From NCBI RefSeq assembly GCF_002865985.1, contig NZ_LNDD01000001.1:359004-423003 (forward strand): a stretch of DNA of 64,000 nucleotides, in the 5' to 3' direction. Position 1 is the first letter of the stretch, and each line of letters starts with the position of its first letter. Origin of the DNA: Thermotoga sp. SG1 (lineage in GTDB: Bacteria; Thermotogota; Thermotogae; Thermotogales; Thermotogaceae). Positions 44,965 through 54,822 of the stretch are shown here, piece after piece. The notes beneath the pieces were generated by a model. It made no database searches, was not told the origin of the DNA, and was given only the letters and a program-made list of their open reading frames with translations. The position numbers and the translations under genes were made by a program.

Positions 44965-46938
44965 GTGAGAAGGTTGTTTGTCTTGTCGTTACTTGTGTTC
45001 TTAGTTGTTCTAGCTCTTGCTACCAACGACACATGGGTCTTCTACGCAACACCGGAGGACTACTACAAAGCCACGGGAAAGAGAATCACAGAGTACCACG
45101 AAGCACCAATGTTGGCAAAACTCGTTGAAGAAGGAAAACTCCCACCTGTTGAACAGAGGCTTCCGGAAGAGCCGCTCGTGGTCCAGCCAGTGGAAAAGAT
45201 CGGGCAGTACGGTGGTACCTGGAGAAGGGTATGGAAAGGTCCATCCGACAGGTGGGGTATTTCCAAACTCATCGAGGTGAAGCTTGCATTTTGGGACAAA
45301 GAAGGAGGAAAGCTCGTACCGGGACTTGCAAAGAGTTGGGAAGTTCTTGAAAACGGAAGAGTCTACATTTTCCACTTGAGAAAGGGTGTGAAGTGGTCAG
45401 ATGGTCACCCCTATACGGCCCACGATATCGTGTTCTGGATCGAAGACATCATAGGAAACGACGAGATAACACCATCGAAACCCGATTGGTACAATGTAGG
45501 TGTCAAGGTTGAGGCACTCGACGACTACACAGTGAAGTTCGAATTCAGTAAACCTTATGGCCTCTTCCTTCTGAAGGTTCCTTACGGTGGTTTCACCGGA
45601 GCTCCTGCGCACTATCTGAAACAGTTCCATCCGAAGTACACGCCGATGGAAGAGATAGAGAAAAAGATGGTACCTGGTGTGCACAACACGTGGGTGGATC
45701 TCTTCGATGACAAGAACGACTTCCTTGAGAACCTCGAGCTTCCAACACTTTCACCGTGGAAACCGATCACCGATCCAACAAGCCAGTTCTACGTCCTCGA
45801 GAGAAACCCATACTTCTGGGCAGTTGATACCGAAGGAAACCAGCTTCCGTACATTGACTATGTGAGGCACGAGTATGTCAAAAACGACGAGGTCATACTC
45901 CTGAAGGCAATCTCCGGTGAAATCGACATGCAGTGGAGACACATCGGAGGTTTGGGAGCAGGAGCAGGAAACTTCACACTGCTCATGGAGAACGCCCAGA
46001 GTGGAGACTACAGAGTGTTGAAATGGATTGCCGCAAATGGTTCAGCTAGCAGAATCTCTCTAAACTACGCACACTCCGATGAAGTTCTGAGGAAAGTCTT
46101 CAACGATGTGAGATTCAGACAGGCTCTCTCACTTGCCATCAACAGAGAAGAGATAAACGAGATACTCTTCAACGGTCTTGCGGAACCAAGACAAGCGTCC
46201 CTCGTGAGTGGATCTCCCTACTTCGATCCTGAGTGGGAAAAAGCGTACGTTGAGTACGATCCAGACAGGGCAAACAAACTTCTCGATGAGATGGGACTGA
46301 AGTGGGATGATAAGCACGAGTACAGACTCCTTCCGGATGGAAGACCTTTGAGGTTCACGATCACCGTAACCGGGCAGTTCCATGTTGACGTCTGGACGAT
46401 GGTGAAGGAGTACTGGAAACAGATCGGTGTCTGGGTAGAGGTTGAAAATGTTGAAAGATCCCTCTTCTATGAAAGGGCGGATGCTGGAAACTTCGATGCG
46501 ATGGTCTGGAACATGGATAGGGCAGCCCAGCCGCTGTCCTCACCGATGGTCATCTTCCCGGGCTCTGAAGACATCGCGGACTTCTGGTACATTGGATGGA
46601 GCGGATGGATCTCCTATTATGTCGAAAAGAACATAAGAGGAGAAGAGCCTGAAGAGATTCCAGAAGGGCCCGAACCACCCGAGATCGTTTACAGACTCGT
46701 CGACCTCTACTATCAGATAGCTACCACACCAGATCCTGAAAAGATCAAGGAACTTATGAAAGAGGTAACGAAGATTCACAGGGAAAACCTCTGGATGATA
46801 GGAACCGTTGGTGAGGACCTATCGCCTGCGATCGTCAAAAACAACTTCAGAAACGTACCTGAGTTCCTCGTCACAGACGACGTACTGAGATCGCCGTTGA
46901 ACGCCATGCCGATGCAGTTCTTCATCGAACAGAAATGA
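44965..46938 (+). CDS. second oligosaccharide-binding protein (SBP family 5)
   Basis: A 657-residue secreted binding protein. Signal peptide [18 protein letters not shown] is followed by TND. The family block [21 protein letters not shown] lies near residue 130, and later [20 protein letters not shown] and [12 protein letters not shown] 44965 is six bases after AGGGGGTG; GTG 44956 lies within that SD. It is last in the importer set, unlike xloE which is first, and precedes a terminator and aguA. Ligand is probably a branched (glucuronylated) xylo-oligosaccharide, by context only. Confidence 0.9.
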   Translation: MRRLFVLSLLVFLVVLALATNDTWVFYATPEDYYKATGKRITEYHEAPMLAKLVEEGKLPPVEQRLPEEPLVVQPVEKIGQYGGTWRRVWKGPSDRWGISKLIEVKLAFWDKEGGKLVPGLAKSWEVLENGRVYIFHLRKGVKWSDGHPYTAHDIVFWIEDIIGNDEITPSKPDWYNVGVKVEALDDYTVKFEFSKPYGLFLLKVPYGGFTGAPAHYLKQFHPKYTPMEEIEKKMVPGVHNTWVDLFDDKNDFLENLELPTLSPWKPITDPTSQFYVLERNPYFWAVDTEGNQLPYIDYVRHEYVKNDEVILLKAISGEIDMQWRHIGGLGAGAGNFTLLMENAQSGDYRVLKWIAANGSASRISLNYAHSDEVLRKVFNDVRFRQALSLAINREEINEILFNGLAEPRQASLVSGSPYFDPEWEKAYVEYDPDRANKLLDEMGLKWDDKHEYRLLPDGRPLRFTITVTGQFHVDVWTMVKEYWKQIGVWVEVENVERSLFYERADAGNFDAMVWNMDRAAQPLSSPMVIFPGSEDIADFWYIGWSGWISYYVEKNIRGEEPEEIPEGPEPPEIVYRLVDLYYQIATTPDPEKIKELMKEVTKIHRENLWMIGTVGEDLSPAIVKNNFRNVPEFLVTDDVLRSPLNAMPMQFFIEQK

Positions 46939-46941
46939 AAC

Positions 46942-46970
46942 AACCCCCCGGCGTTCGCCGGGGGTTTTCA
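46942..46970 (+). terminator. terminator after the binding-protein gene
   Basis: CCCCCGGC (46945-46952) and GCCGGGGG (46957-46964) form an eight-bp stem with a four-base loop followed by TTTT. aguA begins 24 bases later, so either readthrough or a separate promoter must supply its mRNA. Confidence 0.85.
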
Positions 46971-46993
46971 AACTTTTCGGGGAGGGAAGGAAC

Positions 46994-49018
46994 GTGGACT
47001 ACACGATGTGCTGGCTGGAGTACAGAAGATTTCCAGAAAACATCGTTTCGAACTTGAAGGAGTGGTTTTCGAGTGTCTCTATCCTGGACTCTGACGTTTC
47101 TTCTTTAAAGAGTGAGATCAGAGAGTTTTCTGAAAAATCACTCGGCATCACTCCAAGGTTCTACACCAGACCTTTAAAAAAGAAAGAGTACATCATGATA
47201 GGATCTTTGGACTCTCTACCCTTCGAGATCGAAGGAGATCCCGGCGAAGAAGGGTTCATTTTGAGAACACAAAACTGGAGCGGATCGAAGATTCTTGTTG
47301 TGACCGGAAAGACGAAGAGATCTCTTGTGTACGCTGTTTTCGATCTGATAAGGAGGATAAGACTCGGTGAGGATATAGAGAAAATGAACGTTCTGGAAAA
47401 ACCAAAGGCGAAGTTTCGTATGCTGAATCACTGGGACAATCTCGATGGATCGATCGAGAGAGGATATGCGGGTAGCTCCATCTTCTTCAAGGGCAACAAG
47501 ATCGTTGTGAACCAGAGAACAAGAGACTACGCAAGACTTCTTGCATCGATCGGTATAAACGGTGTGGTCATAAACAACGTGAACGTCAAAAAACAGGAAG
47601 TTTTGTTGATAGAACCTGTTTATTTGAAGAAGTTGAAGAGACTTGCAAATCTTTTCAGAGAGTATGGAATCAGGTTGTACCTGAGTATAAATTTCGCTTC
47701 TCCTATGTACCTGGGAGGGCTGGACACGGCAGATCCTCTTGATGAGCGTGTGGCACGTTGGTGGAAAGAGAAGATAAAAGAAATATACGACTATATCCCA
47801 GATTTCGGTGGCTTTCTTGTCAAAGCCGATTCTGAGTTCAATCCTGGTCCTCACATGTTTGGAAGAAACCACGCAGATGGGGCAAACATGCTTGCAAGAG
47901 CCCTTGCTCCGTTTGGGGGTGTGGTGATATGGAGGGCGTTCGTTTACAACTGTCTTCAGGACTGGAGAGACTACAAAACAGACAGAGCCAGGGCAGCTTA
48001 CGATAACTTCAAACCCTTGGATGGAAAGTTCGACGATAACGTAATCGTTCAGATAAAGTACGGGCCAATGGACTTTCAGGTGAGAGAACCCGTTAATCCT
48101 CTTTTCGGTGGTTTGGAAAAGACGAATCAAATCCTTGAACTTCAAATCACACAAGAATACACAGGACAGCAGATTCATCTTTGTTTCCTTGGTACTCTCT
48201 GGAAAGAAATACTGGAGTTCGACACGTTCGCAAAGGGAAGAGGTTCCTATGTGAAAAGAATCGTTGATGGTACCCTCTTTGGTCGTGAAAACAACGGTTT
48301 TGCCGGCGTTTCCAATGTTGGAGACAGTGTGAACTGGACAGGCCACGACCTGGCACAGGCAAATCTCTACACTTTCGGAAAACTCTCCTGGAATCCTGAC
48401 GAAGACATAGAAAAGATCGTTGAAGAGTGGATAAGACTCACCTTTGGAGACGACAAAAAAGTCCTGGAGAACGTCTCTTACATGCTTTTGAAATCGCACA
48501 GAACTTACGAAAAGTACACCACTCCCTTTGGTCTGGGATGGATGGTGAATCCAGGACATCATTATGGACCAAATCCTGAGGGTTATGAGTACTCAAAATG
48601 GGGAACCTACCACAGAGCGAACTGGGAGGCAATAGGTGTCGACAGAACTTCCAGAGGAACTGGCTACACCCTTCAGTACCATTCACCGTGGAGAGAGATC
48701 TTCGATGACATCAAGACGTGTCCTGAGGATCTTCTTCTTTTTTTCCATCGGGTGAAATACAACCATCGACTGAAATCCGGAAAGACCCTAATTCAGGCGA
48801 TATATGACCTTCATTTCGAAGGTGTGGAAGAGGTTGAAGAGTTCATAAGAAAGTGGGAAGAACTGAAAGACAAAGTACCATCCGAGGTTTTTGAAAGGGT
48901 AAAAGAACGTCTTCACATGCAGCTTGAACACGCAAAGGAATGGCGCGATGTGATCAACACGTACTTTTACAGAAGAACGGGTATTCCCGATAAAAGGGGA
49001 AGAAAGATATATCCGTGA
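46994..49018 (+). CDS. aguA: GH67 alpha-glucuronidase AguA
   Basis: A 674-residue inverting enzyme that removes (4-O-methyl)glucuronic acid from the non-reducing end xylose of short xylo-oligosaccharides. GH67 catalytic residues by pattern: acid Glu281 in [11 protein letters not shown], and the base pair Asp360 in KYGPMDF and Glu388 in ITQEYTG. There is no signal peptide, so it acts in the cytoplasm on imported fragments and hands glucuronate to UxaC. GTG 46994 after GGGGAGGGAAGG. Its stop abuts the convergent lipoprotein gene with no gap. Confidence 0.95.
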   Translation: MDYTMCWLEYRRFPENIVSNLKEWFSSVSILDSDVSSLKSEIREFSEKSLGITPRFYTRPLKKKEYIMIGSLDSLPFEIEGDPGEEGFILRTQNWSGSKILVVTGKTKRSLVYAVFDLIRRIRLGEDIEKMNVLEKPKAKFRMLNHWDNLDGSIERGYAGSSIFFKGNKIVVNQRTRDYARLLASIGINGVVINNVNVKKQEVLLIEPVYLKKLKRLANLFREYGIRLYLSINFASPMYLGGLDTADPLDERVARWWKEKIKEIYDYIPDFGGFLVKADSEFNPGPHMFGRNHADGANMLARALAPFGGVVIWRAFVYNCLQDWRDYKTDRARAAYDNFKPLDGKFDDNVIVQIKYGPMDFQVREPVNPLFGGLEKTNQILELQITQEYTGQQIHLCFLGTLWKEILEFDTFAKGRGSYVKRIVDGTLFGRENNGFAGVSNVGDSVNWTGHDLAQANLYTFGKLSWNPDEDIEKIVEEWIRLTFGDDKKVLENVSYMLLKSHRTYEKYTTPFGLGWMVNPGHHYGPNPEGYEYSKWGTYHRANWEAIGVDRTSRGTGYTLQYHSPWREIFDDIKTCPEDLLLFFHRVKYNHRLKSGKTLIQAIYDLHFEGVEEVEEFIRKWEELKDKVPSEVFERVKERLHMQLEHAKEWRDVINTYFYRRTGIPDKRGRKIYP

Positions 49019-49612
49019 TCAGATCGCACCGCCTTCCTGAGAGTGTACAACTTCCCACCTGAGATTGTCGATGTAGAAGTCGAGCGTAGCAGGTTCACTG
49101 GCTTTGATACCGAGAAGATATCGCTGGACATCATCAAGATCAGGGACGATCGTGGACCCCTCCACGGTCGTCCATGTGTTTTTGTTTAGAAGGGAAGTTG
49201 CTATCACTGTGAGGGATGTGCTCCCAGATGTTTCCTCGTAGATGTTCATGGTGACGGTTGCCGATTCTGTTTTGATCTGAAGAACATCAATGTAGAAACG
49301 CACGGTATCACCTTCAAAGACATCCTCCAGTATTTCTTTGAGATCGAACCACACACTGATGAATCCGGTGACGTTTGTTGAGGCAGGGGAGACATAAAGA
49401 ACCGTTCCGTGATCGCCTGCCTCAGGAAGGTCTTTTTCTTCTGCAGAGATGATGCTAGTTGTTGATTCTGGTGATTGTTCTTCCACCACACTTTCCACTA
49501 ATTCTTCTTCCTGAACTAGGTTAGAGATGGATGGCGTTTGAAAAACTGTTGTCAGCATACAACCTGCCAGAAGAATTCCGAACAAAAAAATGGAAATCAA
49601 AGTTATTTTCAT
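49019..49612 (-). CDS. lipoprotein with a CBM-like beta-sandwich
   Basis: A 197-residue protein with signal peptide and lipobox GILLAGC (Cys at residue 18), a Ser/Glu-rich spacer (about 25-65) and a beta-sandwich of about 120 residues. GTVLYVSPASTNVTGFISVWFDL and the end ATLDFYIDNLRWEVV resemble the inner part and last strand of CBM22/CBM4_9 modules. The first FE.G...W strand is not visible at either end. Together with the 36774-37310 protein it flanks the XynA-importer-AguA block. Function is inferred as surface glycan binding. Confidence 0.65.
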   Translation of the reverse strand: MKITLISIFLFGILLAGCMLTTVFQTPSISNLVQEEELVESVVEEQSPESTTSIISAEEKDLPEAGDHGTVLYVSPASTNVTGFISVWFDLKEILEDVFEGDTVRFYIDVLQIKTESATVTMNIYEETSGSTSLTVIATSLLNKNTWTTVEGSTIVPDLDDVQRYLLGIKASEPATLDFYIDNLRWEVVHSQEGGAI

Positions 49613-49643
49613 AGTAATCCCCCCTTTTCGTTCAAGAACTATT

Positions 49644-50711
49644 TTACCACTTTTCCATAATTCTCAAAAGCAGGTAAGATAATCCTTCAAAGACAATATC
49701 TTTCTTTTTATACAGATCCTCATGATCGGCACTGAAAACAAGAACGTTTCCACCGTAAGATGCACTGGCGTAAGGAACCATTCCGTCTGTCTTTTTGAAT
49801 TCGTCTTTCAAAACAGATAAGCTATCTGCCAAAAGTTTTAAACCAACAAGTCCCAGCGTGTCCCATGTAGACGTAGTGATCATGTTCATCAGAACTTCTG
49901 GGACACTTTCAATGCCGTTAAGAGGAATGATCCCTACAAGATTCACAAACGGTACCTTTGTGAAATCTTCAGGTTTTCTTCTCCATAAAAGGTATCTGTA
50001 TCCAGGTGCATAGGTCACACTGAATCCTGTGTAAGAGACGAGTAAAGCGGCTCTGAGGTTTTCTGCTTCTTTTCTGGAGACAAAAAGTTCTTCTTCGTAT
50101 CTATTCGGGTCAGTGAACAGAATGTCGGCCAATGGGCTTCCAAGGTGTGGTGTTCCAGAAAAGATGATCCCCTTTATATTCTCCGGTTTTTTACTTGCTA
50201 TATATTCTGCTACAATTCCTCCCATGCTGTGGGCAAAGATGAGGATATTTTGCATCTTTTTTGTCATCTCAAGAAACTTTTCTGCCGATCTTTCAGGATC
50301 TGCCACTAAGGTTGGATACACAAAGAGGAAAACGTTCACTTTCAGTCTTTCACCTATCTCTTTGAAAACTTTCACGATCTCCCTTTTGTAAGGCGTCATC
50401 TCTTCTGTGTACTCTCTGGCATCCATTCCATGTATCACCACAATGTTCATCGAAGAATCAGCTTTGTAGACTTCCACCAGTTTTTCCTCGGGGATTTTCC
50501 ACTTTATCACCTTTCCAACGACCGTTGCGTTTGTATCCAGAAGGGGAGGATTACTTGGATCTATCGTTCCATCGTAGACCATCCTGAATATACACCAGTT
50601 GCCCGCATAGTACTCCACCACATCGTACAGAGTGGGAGTGGATTCCAGAATCAGTTCAAAACTGAACATCGAAACACTGAGAAAAACAGTCACGATGAGA
50701 AACGTTTTCAT
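49644..50711 (-). CDS. secreted alpha/beta hydrolase, lipase/esterase-like
   Basis: A 355-residue protein with a signal peptide (KTFLIVTVFLSVSMFS) and a lipase-type alpha/beta hydrolase fold: strand plus oxyanion IVVIHGMD near residue 94, nucleophile Ser in IFAHSMGGIVAEY near 161, and SGTPHLGSPLAD as in triacylglycerol lipases. The acid and His are probably in the C-terminal KTDGMVPYASA...ADHEDLY part. It overlaps the upstream small membrane-protein gene by ATGA and is thus at the end of the feo operon. Substrate is unknown; a xylan-linked ester is possible given the lipoprotein next to it. Confidence 0.8.
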   Translation of the reverse strand: MKTFLIVTVFLSVSMFSFELILESTPTLYDVVEYYAGNWCIFRMVYDGTIDPSNPPLLDTNATVVGKVIKWKIPEEKLVEVYKADSSMNIVVIHGMDAREYTEEMTPYKREIVKVFKEIGERLKVNVFLFVYPTLVADPERSAEKFLEMTKKMQNILIFAHSMGGIVAEYIASKKPENIKGIIFSGTPHLGSPLADILFTDPNRYEEELFVSRKEAENLRAALLVSYTGFSVTYAPGYRYLLWRRKPEDFTKVPFVNLVGIIPLNGIESVPEVLMNMITTSTWDTLGLVGLKLLADSLSVLKDEFKKTDGMVPYASASYGGNVLVFSADHEDLYKKKDIVFEGLSYLLLRIMEKW

Positions 50712-51040
50712 TTCGTCTTCACCTTTCTTTTTAGTACTGTGAAGAGGGCAATCGCACCGGTGAGAAAGAGAACGTAGTTTCCAAAAGTCAGTGTACTTTT
50801 CTCTTCACCTAGGAGTGGTTTCAAAAATCCTGTGAGATACTCAAGAAAACTGATTCCGGCAAAAAACAGAACTATAAGGCTTCCAACGAACAGGTGTGCT
50901 CTGTATTTTTCTCTGGAAATTTCGAACGTTCCATAGAGAAAAACCATCGAAATCACTCCTAGGAAAATACCGAATAGGAGGTCACTTCTCAAGTAAAGAA
51001 TACCTGAAATCAACGTCAGAATGAACATTACTATATTCAT
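50708..51040 (-). CDS. small membrane protein downstream of feoB
   Basis: A 110-residue protein with four predicted transmembrane helices (about residues 2-18, 20-41, 50-68 and 85-102) and a basic C-terminus. No family recognised. ATG 51040 overlaps the feoB stop and its own stop overlaps the lipase start, so all three are translationally coupled. It may assist FeoB in the way small FeoC-like partners do, but shows no winged-helix or cysteine motif. Confidence 0.75.
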   Translation of the reverse strand: MNIVMFILTLISGILYLRSDLLFGIFLGVISMVFLYGTFEISREKYRAHLFVGSLIVLFFAGISFLEYLTGFLKPLLGEEKSTLTFGNYVLFLTGAIALFTVLKRKVKTK

Positions 51041-53043
51041 ACCAGCATCACCACCATTTTACCAACGTAGAGTGTTATCAGAGACAGCACGTACGCAACC
51101 GCCAGAGAATATCCAACTGAAAAGACAGTCCATTTCAAACTACCCGTCTCAGAGTATATCGTTGCGATCGTTGCAAAGCACGGAATGTAAGCCATCACAA
51201 AGACAAGAAAGGCAATGGAGGTGGCGGGATCCATCTCCAAAGAAAGCGCCTCTTTTGCCCCAAGGAGCGTTTCCTCTTCAAAACCGTAAAGCATCGCCAT
51301 CGTTGAGACGATAACCTCTTTGGCCACCGCTCCATAGAAAAGAGATGTTACAATCTTCCACGAATATCCAAACGGTTTAAAAACCCATTCCAGAGACTTT
51401 CCTATCATTGCGGAGAAACTCTTTTCGACGTCTCCGCCTGCCGGGAAATAACTCAGAATCCATATGAGAATCGCCGAAACAAAGATGATCGTTCCGGCCT
51501 TTCTTAAGAAGTGTTTTCCTCTGTTCCACATGTATATGTACAGGTTTTTGAAGGTGGGCATCCTGTACCTTGGAAGTTCCATTATCAAGGGAGAGGTTCT
51601 TCCTCTGTAGAACAGCCAGTTTATGACAATGGACGAGAGAAGTGTAACGAGTATACTCAAAGAATATATCAAAAACAGCATGGCGGCAGAAGAATCGGGG
51701 AAGAAAATCCTCAGGATGAGAAGGTACACGGGAAGCCTTGCACTGCAACTCATGAATGGAGTGATGAGTATCGTGACGAGTCTTTCTTTCGGGTCGTCTA
51801 TAGATCTGGTGGCCATGATGGAAGGTACGTTGCATCCAAATCCAAGAATGAGTGACATGAACGCCCTCCCGCTCAATTTAAATTTCTCCATGATCCTGTC
51901 CATCACGAAGGCAGCTCTTGGGAGGTACCCGCTCTCCTCCAGAAAACCAAGAGCAAGAAACATCGCGAAGATATTGGGAACAAACACTAGAACGCTTCCA
52001 ACGCCCCCTACGATGCCATCAGTGATGAGAGAGGTCACGGGGTTTTCTCCGAAAGTTGTCATCACAAGAGAGCTAAGATGTGAGAAGAGAAGATCGAGAA
52101 GATCTGCAAAGACCTGTGCTATGTCGAAAGTGAATTTAAACACAAGATACATCAGGGCAAAGAAAAGGGGAAAGGCCAGAAATTTGTGTGTCAAGACGTG
52201 ATCGATCGCTTCTGACGAAGACAGAGATTTTCCCTTTGCATTGTAGTATGCTTCTTTCACAACACTTTCAATGTATTCTCGTTTTTTCTTTGAGATAAGA
52301 AGCTGATAGGCTATTCTTTCTTCTTCGCTCAACTCTGGAAGCCCAAGTTTCACTCCTTCACTGTAGAATTCCGGATCTCCCGAAAGATATTTCAAAGCAA
52401 AGTACCGTGGACTCACCCTTATCTTCTTGTTCTGAAGAAAATTTTTCACTCTGGATATTTCTGATTCCATTTTTTCCCCGTAGTCTATGATCACCCTGTG
52501 AGGAATCTCATTTTTTCTGGCGTATTCAATGATTTTTGATTTGAGTTCTTCCAGGCCTTCACCGGTGACGGCGGAGGTGAAGACTACAGGTACTCCAAGG
52601 TGTTTTTGAAGTTCGTAGCGGTCAATCTTTATGCCGAGTTTTTTTGCTTCGTCTATGGCAGTTAAGACGAGTATCACCTTTTTTTCCATCTCGAGTATTT
52701 CAAGCAAAAGGTAGAGACTCTGCTCTGGATTTACAGAATCTGCAACGACCACGATTAGATCTGCGTCTCCTTTCAGGATGTAATCCCGCGCTATCTTCTC
52801 ATCTATTGAGGAATATCCGAGGGAATAAGTACCAGGAAGATCGACGACGCCTATTCTATAGCCATCGTGTATGAAAACACCTTCTTTTTTCTCCACAGTC
52901 ACGCCGGGCCAGTTCGCAACGTACTGTTTTGTGCCCGTGAGGGCATTGAACAGACTCGTCTTTCCAACATTTGGACAGCCTGCAAGTGCAATTTTGATGG
53001 TGGCTGTCTCACTTTTGCGAATCGTATTTTTCACTGGCATCAT
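51037..53043 (-). CDS. feoB: FeoB ferrous iron transporter
   Basis: A 668-residue transporter with an N-terminal GTPase domain and about eight to ten membrane helices. G1 GCPNVGKT is at residues 22-29, G3 DLPG at 68-71, and G4 reads TAID at 128-131 where most FeoB have NxxD. The membrane part has the two Gate-type repeats with GFGCNVPSIMATR near 405 and a later GAVAKEVIV. ATG 53043 follows GAGGAGGATCA, so the 35-base overlap with feoA is real. It imports Fe(II) under anaerobic conditions. Confidence 0.95.
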   Translation of the reverse strand: MMPVKNTIRKSETATIKIALAGCPNVGKTSLFNALTGTKQYVANWPGVTVEKKEGVFIHDGYRIGVVDLPGTYSLGYSSIDEKIARDYILKGDADLIVVVADSVNPEQSLYLLLEILEMEKKVILVLTAIDEAKKLGIKIDRYELQKHLGVPVVFTSAVTGEGLEELKSKIIEYARKNEIPHRVIIDYGEKMESEISRVKNFLQNKKIRVSPRYFALKYLSGDPEFYSEGVKLGLPELSEEERIAYQLLISKKKREYIESVVKEAYYNAKGKSLSSSEAIDHVLTHKFLAFPLFFALMYLVFKFTFDIAQVFADLLDLLFSHLSSLVMTTFGENPVTSLITDGIVGGVGSVLVFVPNIFAMFLALGFLEESGYLPRAAFVMDRIMEKFKLSGRAFMSLILGFGCNVPSIMATRSIDDPKERLVTILITPFMSCSARLPVYLLILRIFFPDSSAAMLFLIYSLSILVTLLSSIVINWLFYRGRTSPLIMELPRYRMPTFKNLYIYMWNRGKHFLRKAGTIIFVSAILIWILSYFPAGGDVEKSFSAMIGKSLEWVFKPFGYSWKIVTSLFYGAVAKEVIVSTMAMLYGFEEETLLGAKEALSLEMDPATSIAFLVFVMAYIPCFATIATIYSETGSLKWTVFSVGYSLAVAYVLSLITLYVGKMVVMLV

Positions 53044-53473
53044 TGATCCTCCTCACCCAGATCTTCATGGTTTCTCCACGCCCTAGAGGTATCTCTTTTC
53101 CCTCAACATAGTACCTGCCTTTTGAAACTGATATCTTCTTTCCTTTTTCCACTCCAAGGCCTTTCATTCTGGATAGAAACCTTCTTCCGCCTTTCAAATC
53201 GATGATTTCGTAGTTTCCATCTTCCGTAAGAAGCAATGGCAATTCTTCAGATAACACTTCTACCTCTATGAAGTCTGCCTCTTTCTTTCTCAGGGTTATG
53301 TTTCTTTCCCCTATTCTACAGACGATTGGGTCCCCGAAAGGTGCTACTCGGACAATCTCTACCTCTTCTTCCGGTATGAATCCCATCCCCACAAGTTTTT
53401 CATGAAGTTCTCCGGAAATTCCCAGATGTTTGATCTTTGCTCGAACGCCCGGTATGAGTTTGGAGAGTCTCAT
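53009..53473 (-). CDS. feoA: FeoA, tandem-domain
   Basis: A 154-residue protein with two SH3-like FeoA domains in one chain: residues about 1-75 (GELHEKLVGMGFIPEEEVEIVRVAPFGDPIVC in parts, with the conserved G.G..PG-like turn) and about 80-150 (GGRRFLSRMKGLGVEKGKKISV). Typical FeoA is about 75 residues with one domain. FeoA works with FeoB at the cytoplasmic face. It is first in the feo operon behind a Fur-box-like repeat. Confidence 0.88.
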   Translation of the reverse strand: MRLSKLIPGVRAKIKHLGISGELHEKLVGMGFIPEEEVEIVRVAPFGDPIVCRIGERNITLRKKEADFIEVEVLSEELPLLLTEDGNYEIIDLKGGRRFLSRMKGLGVEKGKKISVSKGRYYVEGKEIPLGRGETMKIWVRRINDASEKYDSQK

Positions 53474-53488
53474 CGATTTTCCTCCTTT

Positions 53489-53505
53489 TTGAGAACCATT
53501 CTCAA
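53489..53505. promoter_or_regulatory. Fur-box-like operator of feoAB
   Basis: TTGAGAA (53489-53495) and TTCTCAA (53499-53505) form a seven-bp inverted repeat around CCA, close to the TGAGAATNATTCTCA form of Fur-family boxes. It lies between the predicted -10 and the SD of feoA, where binding of an iron-loaded repressor would block transcription. Confidence 0.7.
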
Positions 53506-53518
53506 CAAATCCTGAATA

Positions 53519-53548
53519 ATTATATCATCAAATTTCTGGAGTCTTCAA
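53519..53548 (-). promoter_or_regulatory. feoAB promoter
   Basis: On the minus strand TTGAAG (53543-53548) and TATAAT (53519-53524) are 18 bases apart; the start of transcription would be near 53512, directly upstream of the Fur-like repeat. Confidence 0.65.
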
Positions 53549-53574
53549 TATATACGTTTCTTATATAATGTCTA

Positions 53575-54612
53575 TCACAGGAAATTTCTGACAAGTTTTA
53601 TGGCGTCGTGAGGACACACTTCGTGGCAGACATAACACCTTATGCACTTGTGATAGTCGATTTTCTGGGAGAAGATGTCAATCGCTGAGGCGGGGCATCT
53701 CTCCTCACACAGACGGCACTTCATGCATTTGTTTGTATCTATCCTAGGGTACTTCACGAAGAATCTTGAAAAAGTTCTGGAAAGTCTGTCGAGTGTGGAG
53801 ACAGTAGAAGGGAGTTCTATGGTGGACTGAAAGTGGCCGACTACCTCATAGTCAGGAACCAGTTTCCTTCTTCTTGAATGTTTCACGGTGTACACAAGAT
53901 GATCAATTCCCAGTGCCTTGCAGACGGCATCATCGAGTGCAAAAGCGTTCTTTGAAACACCCACAATGCCAAAGAATCTCTTTTTACCGTTCGTTGGCCC
54001 ATTTCCTTCCATGCCTTCAACTCCATCGAGTATCGTAAGGACCGGCGAGACGATGCGGTGAATGTCTATCAGGAGATTTGCAAAATCGTCATAGTTTTTC
54101 GCTCTCATGTGCCAAGAGGACTTTTCAAGTCCCACCACGCATCCGAAAGTGTTTTTCACACCGAGGGTCATCACCATTTGAGAGTGGGTCTTGAGCTTTG
54201 GAAGATTTACCACTTTGTCTGCTTCCAGCATTTTCCTTGAGATCTTTATCTTCTGGAATATTTCGCCGTTCACTTCCACAGGATCGTCCAGAGGAACACA
54301 TGGAACCTTCAGTTCTGCGCAGACATCCTCAACACCCGTGACTTTTATCACCCTTTTGAAACTGCTGAAGGCGGGGCTGTCTCCCACGAAGGGCTCTGTT
54401 CCAAGATCGATCAGAAACTCAAGCACACCTTTTAGAATGAGAGGATGTGTGGTGACGGCTTCTTCTGGTTTTCTTGCGGAGATGAGGTTTGGTTTGACAA
54501 ACACGCGATCTCCCGGAGAGAAAAGGTCTGAGAAATGCTTGCTAAGAAGATCTTTGAGTTTCGAGTATGCATCTTCGTAGTTTTCTGTTCTCAGGAACCA
54601 GACTTTTTCCAG
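53575..54612 (-). CDS. DUF362 protein with C-terminal 2[4Fe-4S] ferredoxin domain
   Basis: About 345 residues. The N-terminal two-thirds is DUF362 (VFVKPNL, AVTTHPLILKGVLEFL, VVNLPKLKTHSQMVMTLGVKN), and the C-terminus has two clusters, CMKCRLCEERCP and CIRCYVCHEVCP, for two [4Fe-4S] centres. GTG 54504 would cut off the conserved beginning. In frame upstream lie KVWFLRTENYEDAYSKLKDLL parts fitting the family start, but no ATG, GTG or TTG occurs before a stop. CTG 54612, seven bases after GGGAGGG (54620-54626), is the best start. Overlaps the ORF upstream by 22 bases. Function unknown; probably redox. Confidence 0.8.
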   Translation of the reverse strand: MEKVWFLRTENYEDAYSKLKDLLSKHFSDLFSPGDRVFVKPNLISARKPEEAVTTHPLILKGVLEFLIDLGTEPFVGDSPAFSSFKRVIKVTGVEDVCAELKVPCVPLDDPVEVNGEIFQKIKISRKMLEADKVVNLPKLKTHSQMVMTLGVKNTFGCVVGLEKSSWHMRAKNYDDFANLLIDIHRIVSPVLTILDGVEGMEGNGPTNGKKRFFGIVGVSKNAFALDDAVCKALGIDHLVYTVKHSRRRKLVPDYEVVGHFQSTIELPSTVSTLDRLSRTFSRFFVKYPRIDTNKCMKCRLCEERCPASAIDIFSQKIDYHKCIRCYVCHEVCPHDAIKLVRNFL

Positions 54613-54809
54613 AGGATTTCCCTCCCGTCTCTTATGCTCTCAATTCCCGGTGGAATATTCAAACTTTCTTCCTTCAGGATCTCTCTAATGAGATCTCTGG
54701 GTAGAGCCGTCTCTATCCATATCTCGGAGATATCCACATCTTTCAAATCCCGAACAGCTATTCTCTGTAGAGCTTTTTCAATACCTTTTATATATTTCTC
54801 TTTGTCCAA
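54591..54809 (-). CDS. small protein of unknown function
   Basis: A 72-residue, charged, mostly helical protein (a DKEKYIKGIEKALQRIA helix, then a proline-containing turn LNIPPGIESIRDG). No family recognised and no cysteines or membrane segments. TTG 54809 is six bases after AGGTGA. It overlaps the DUF362 gene start by 22 bases, so the two are probably translationally coupled, and it begins just after a terminator. Confidence 0.6.
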   Translation of the reverse strand: MDKEKYIKGIEKALQRIAVRDLKDVDISEIWIETALPRDLIREILKEESLNIPPGIESIRDGREILWKKSGS

Positions 54810-54822
54810 ATTCCATCACCTA

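Noticed and set aside
47216-48562. 448-codon open frame on - strand opposite aguA
   Set aside because: Mirror frame of a gene with visible GH67 catalytic residues; amino-acid make-up (many His, Cys, Phe) is not that of a Thermotoga protein.
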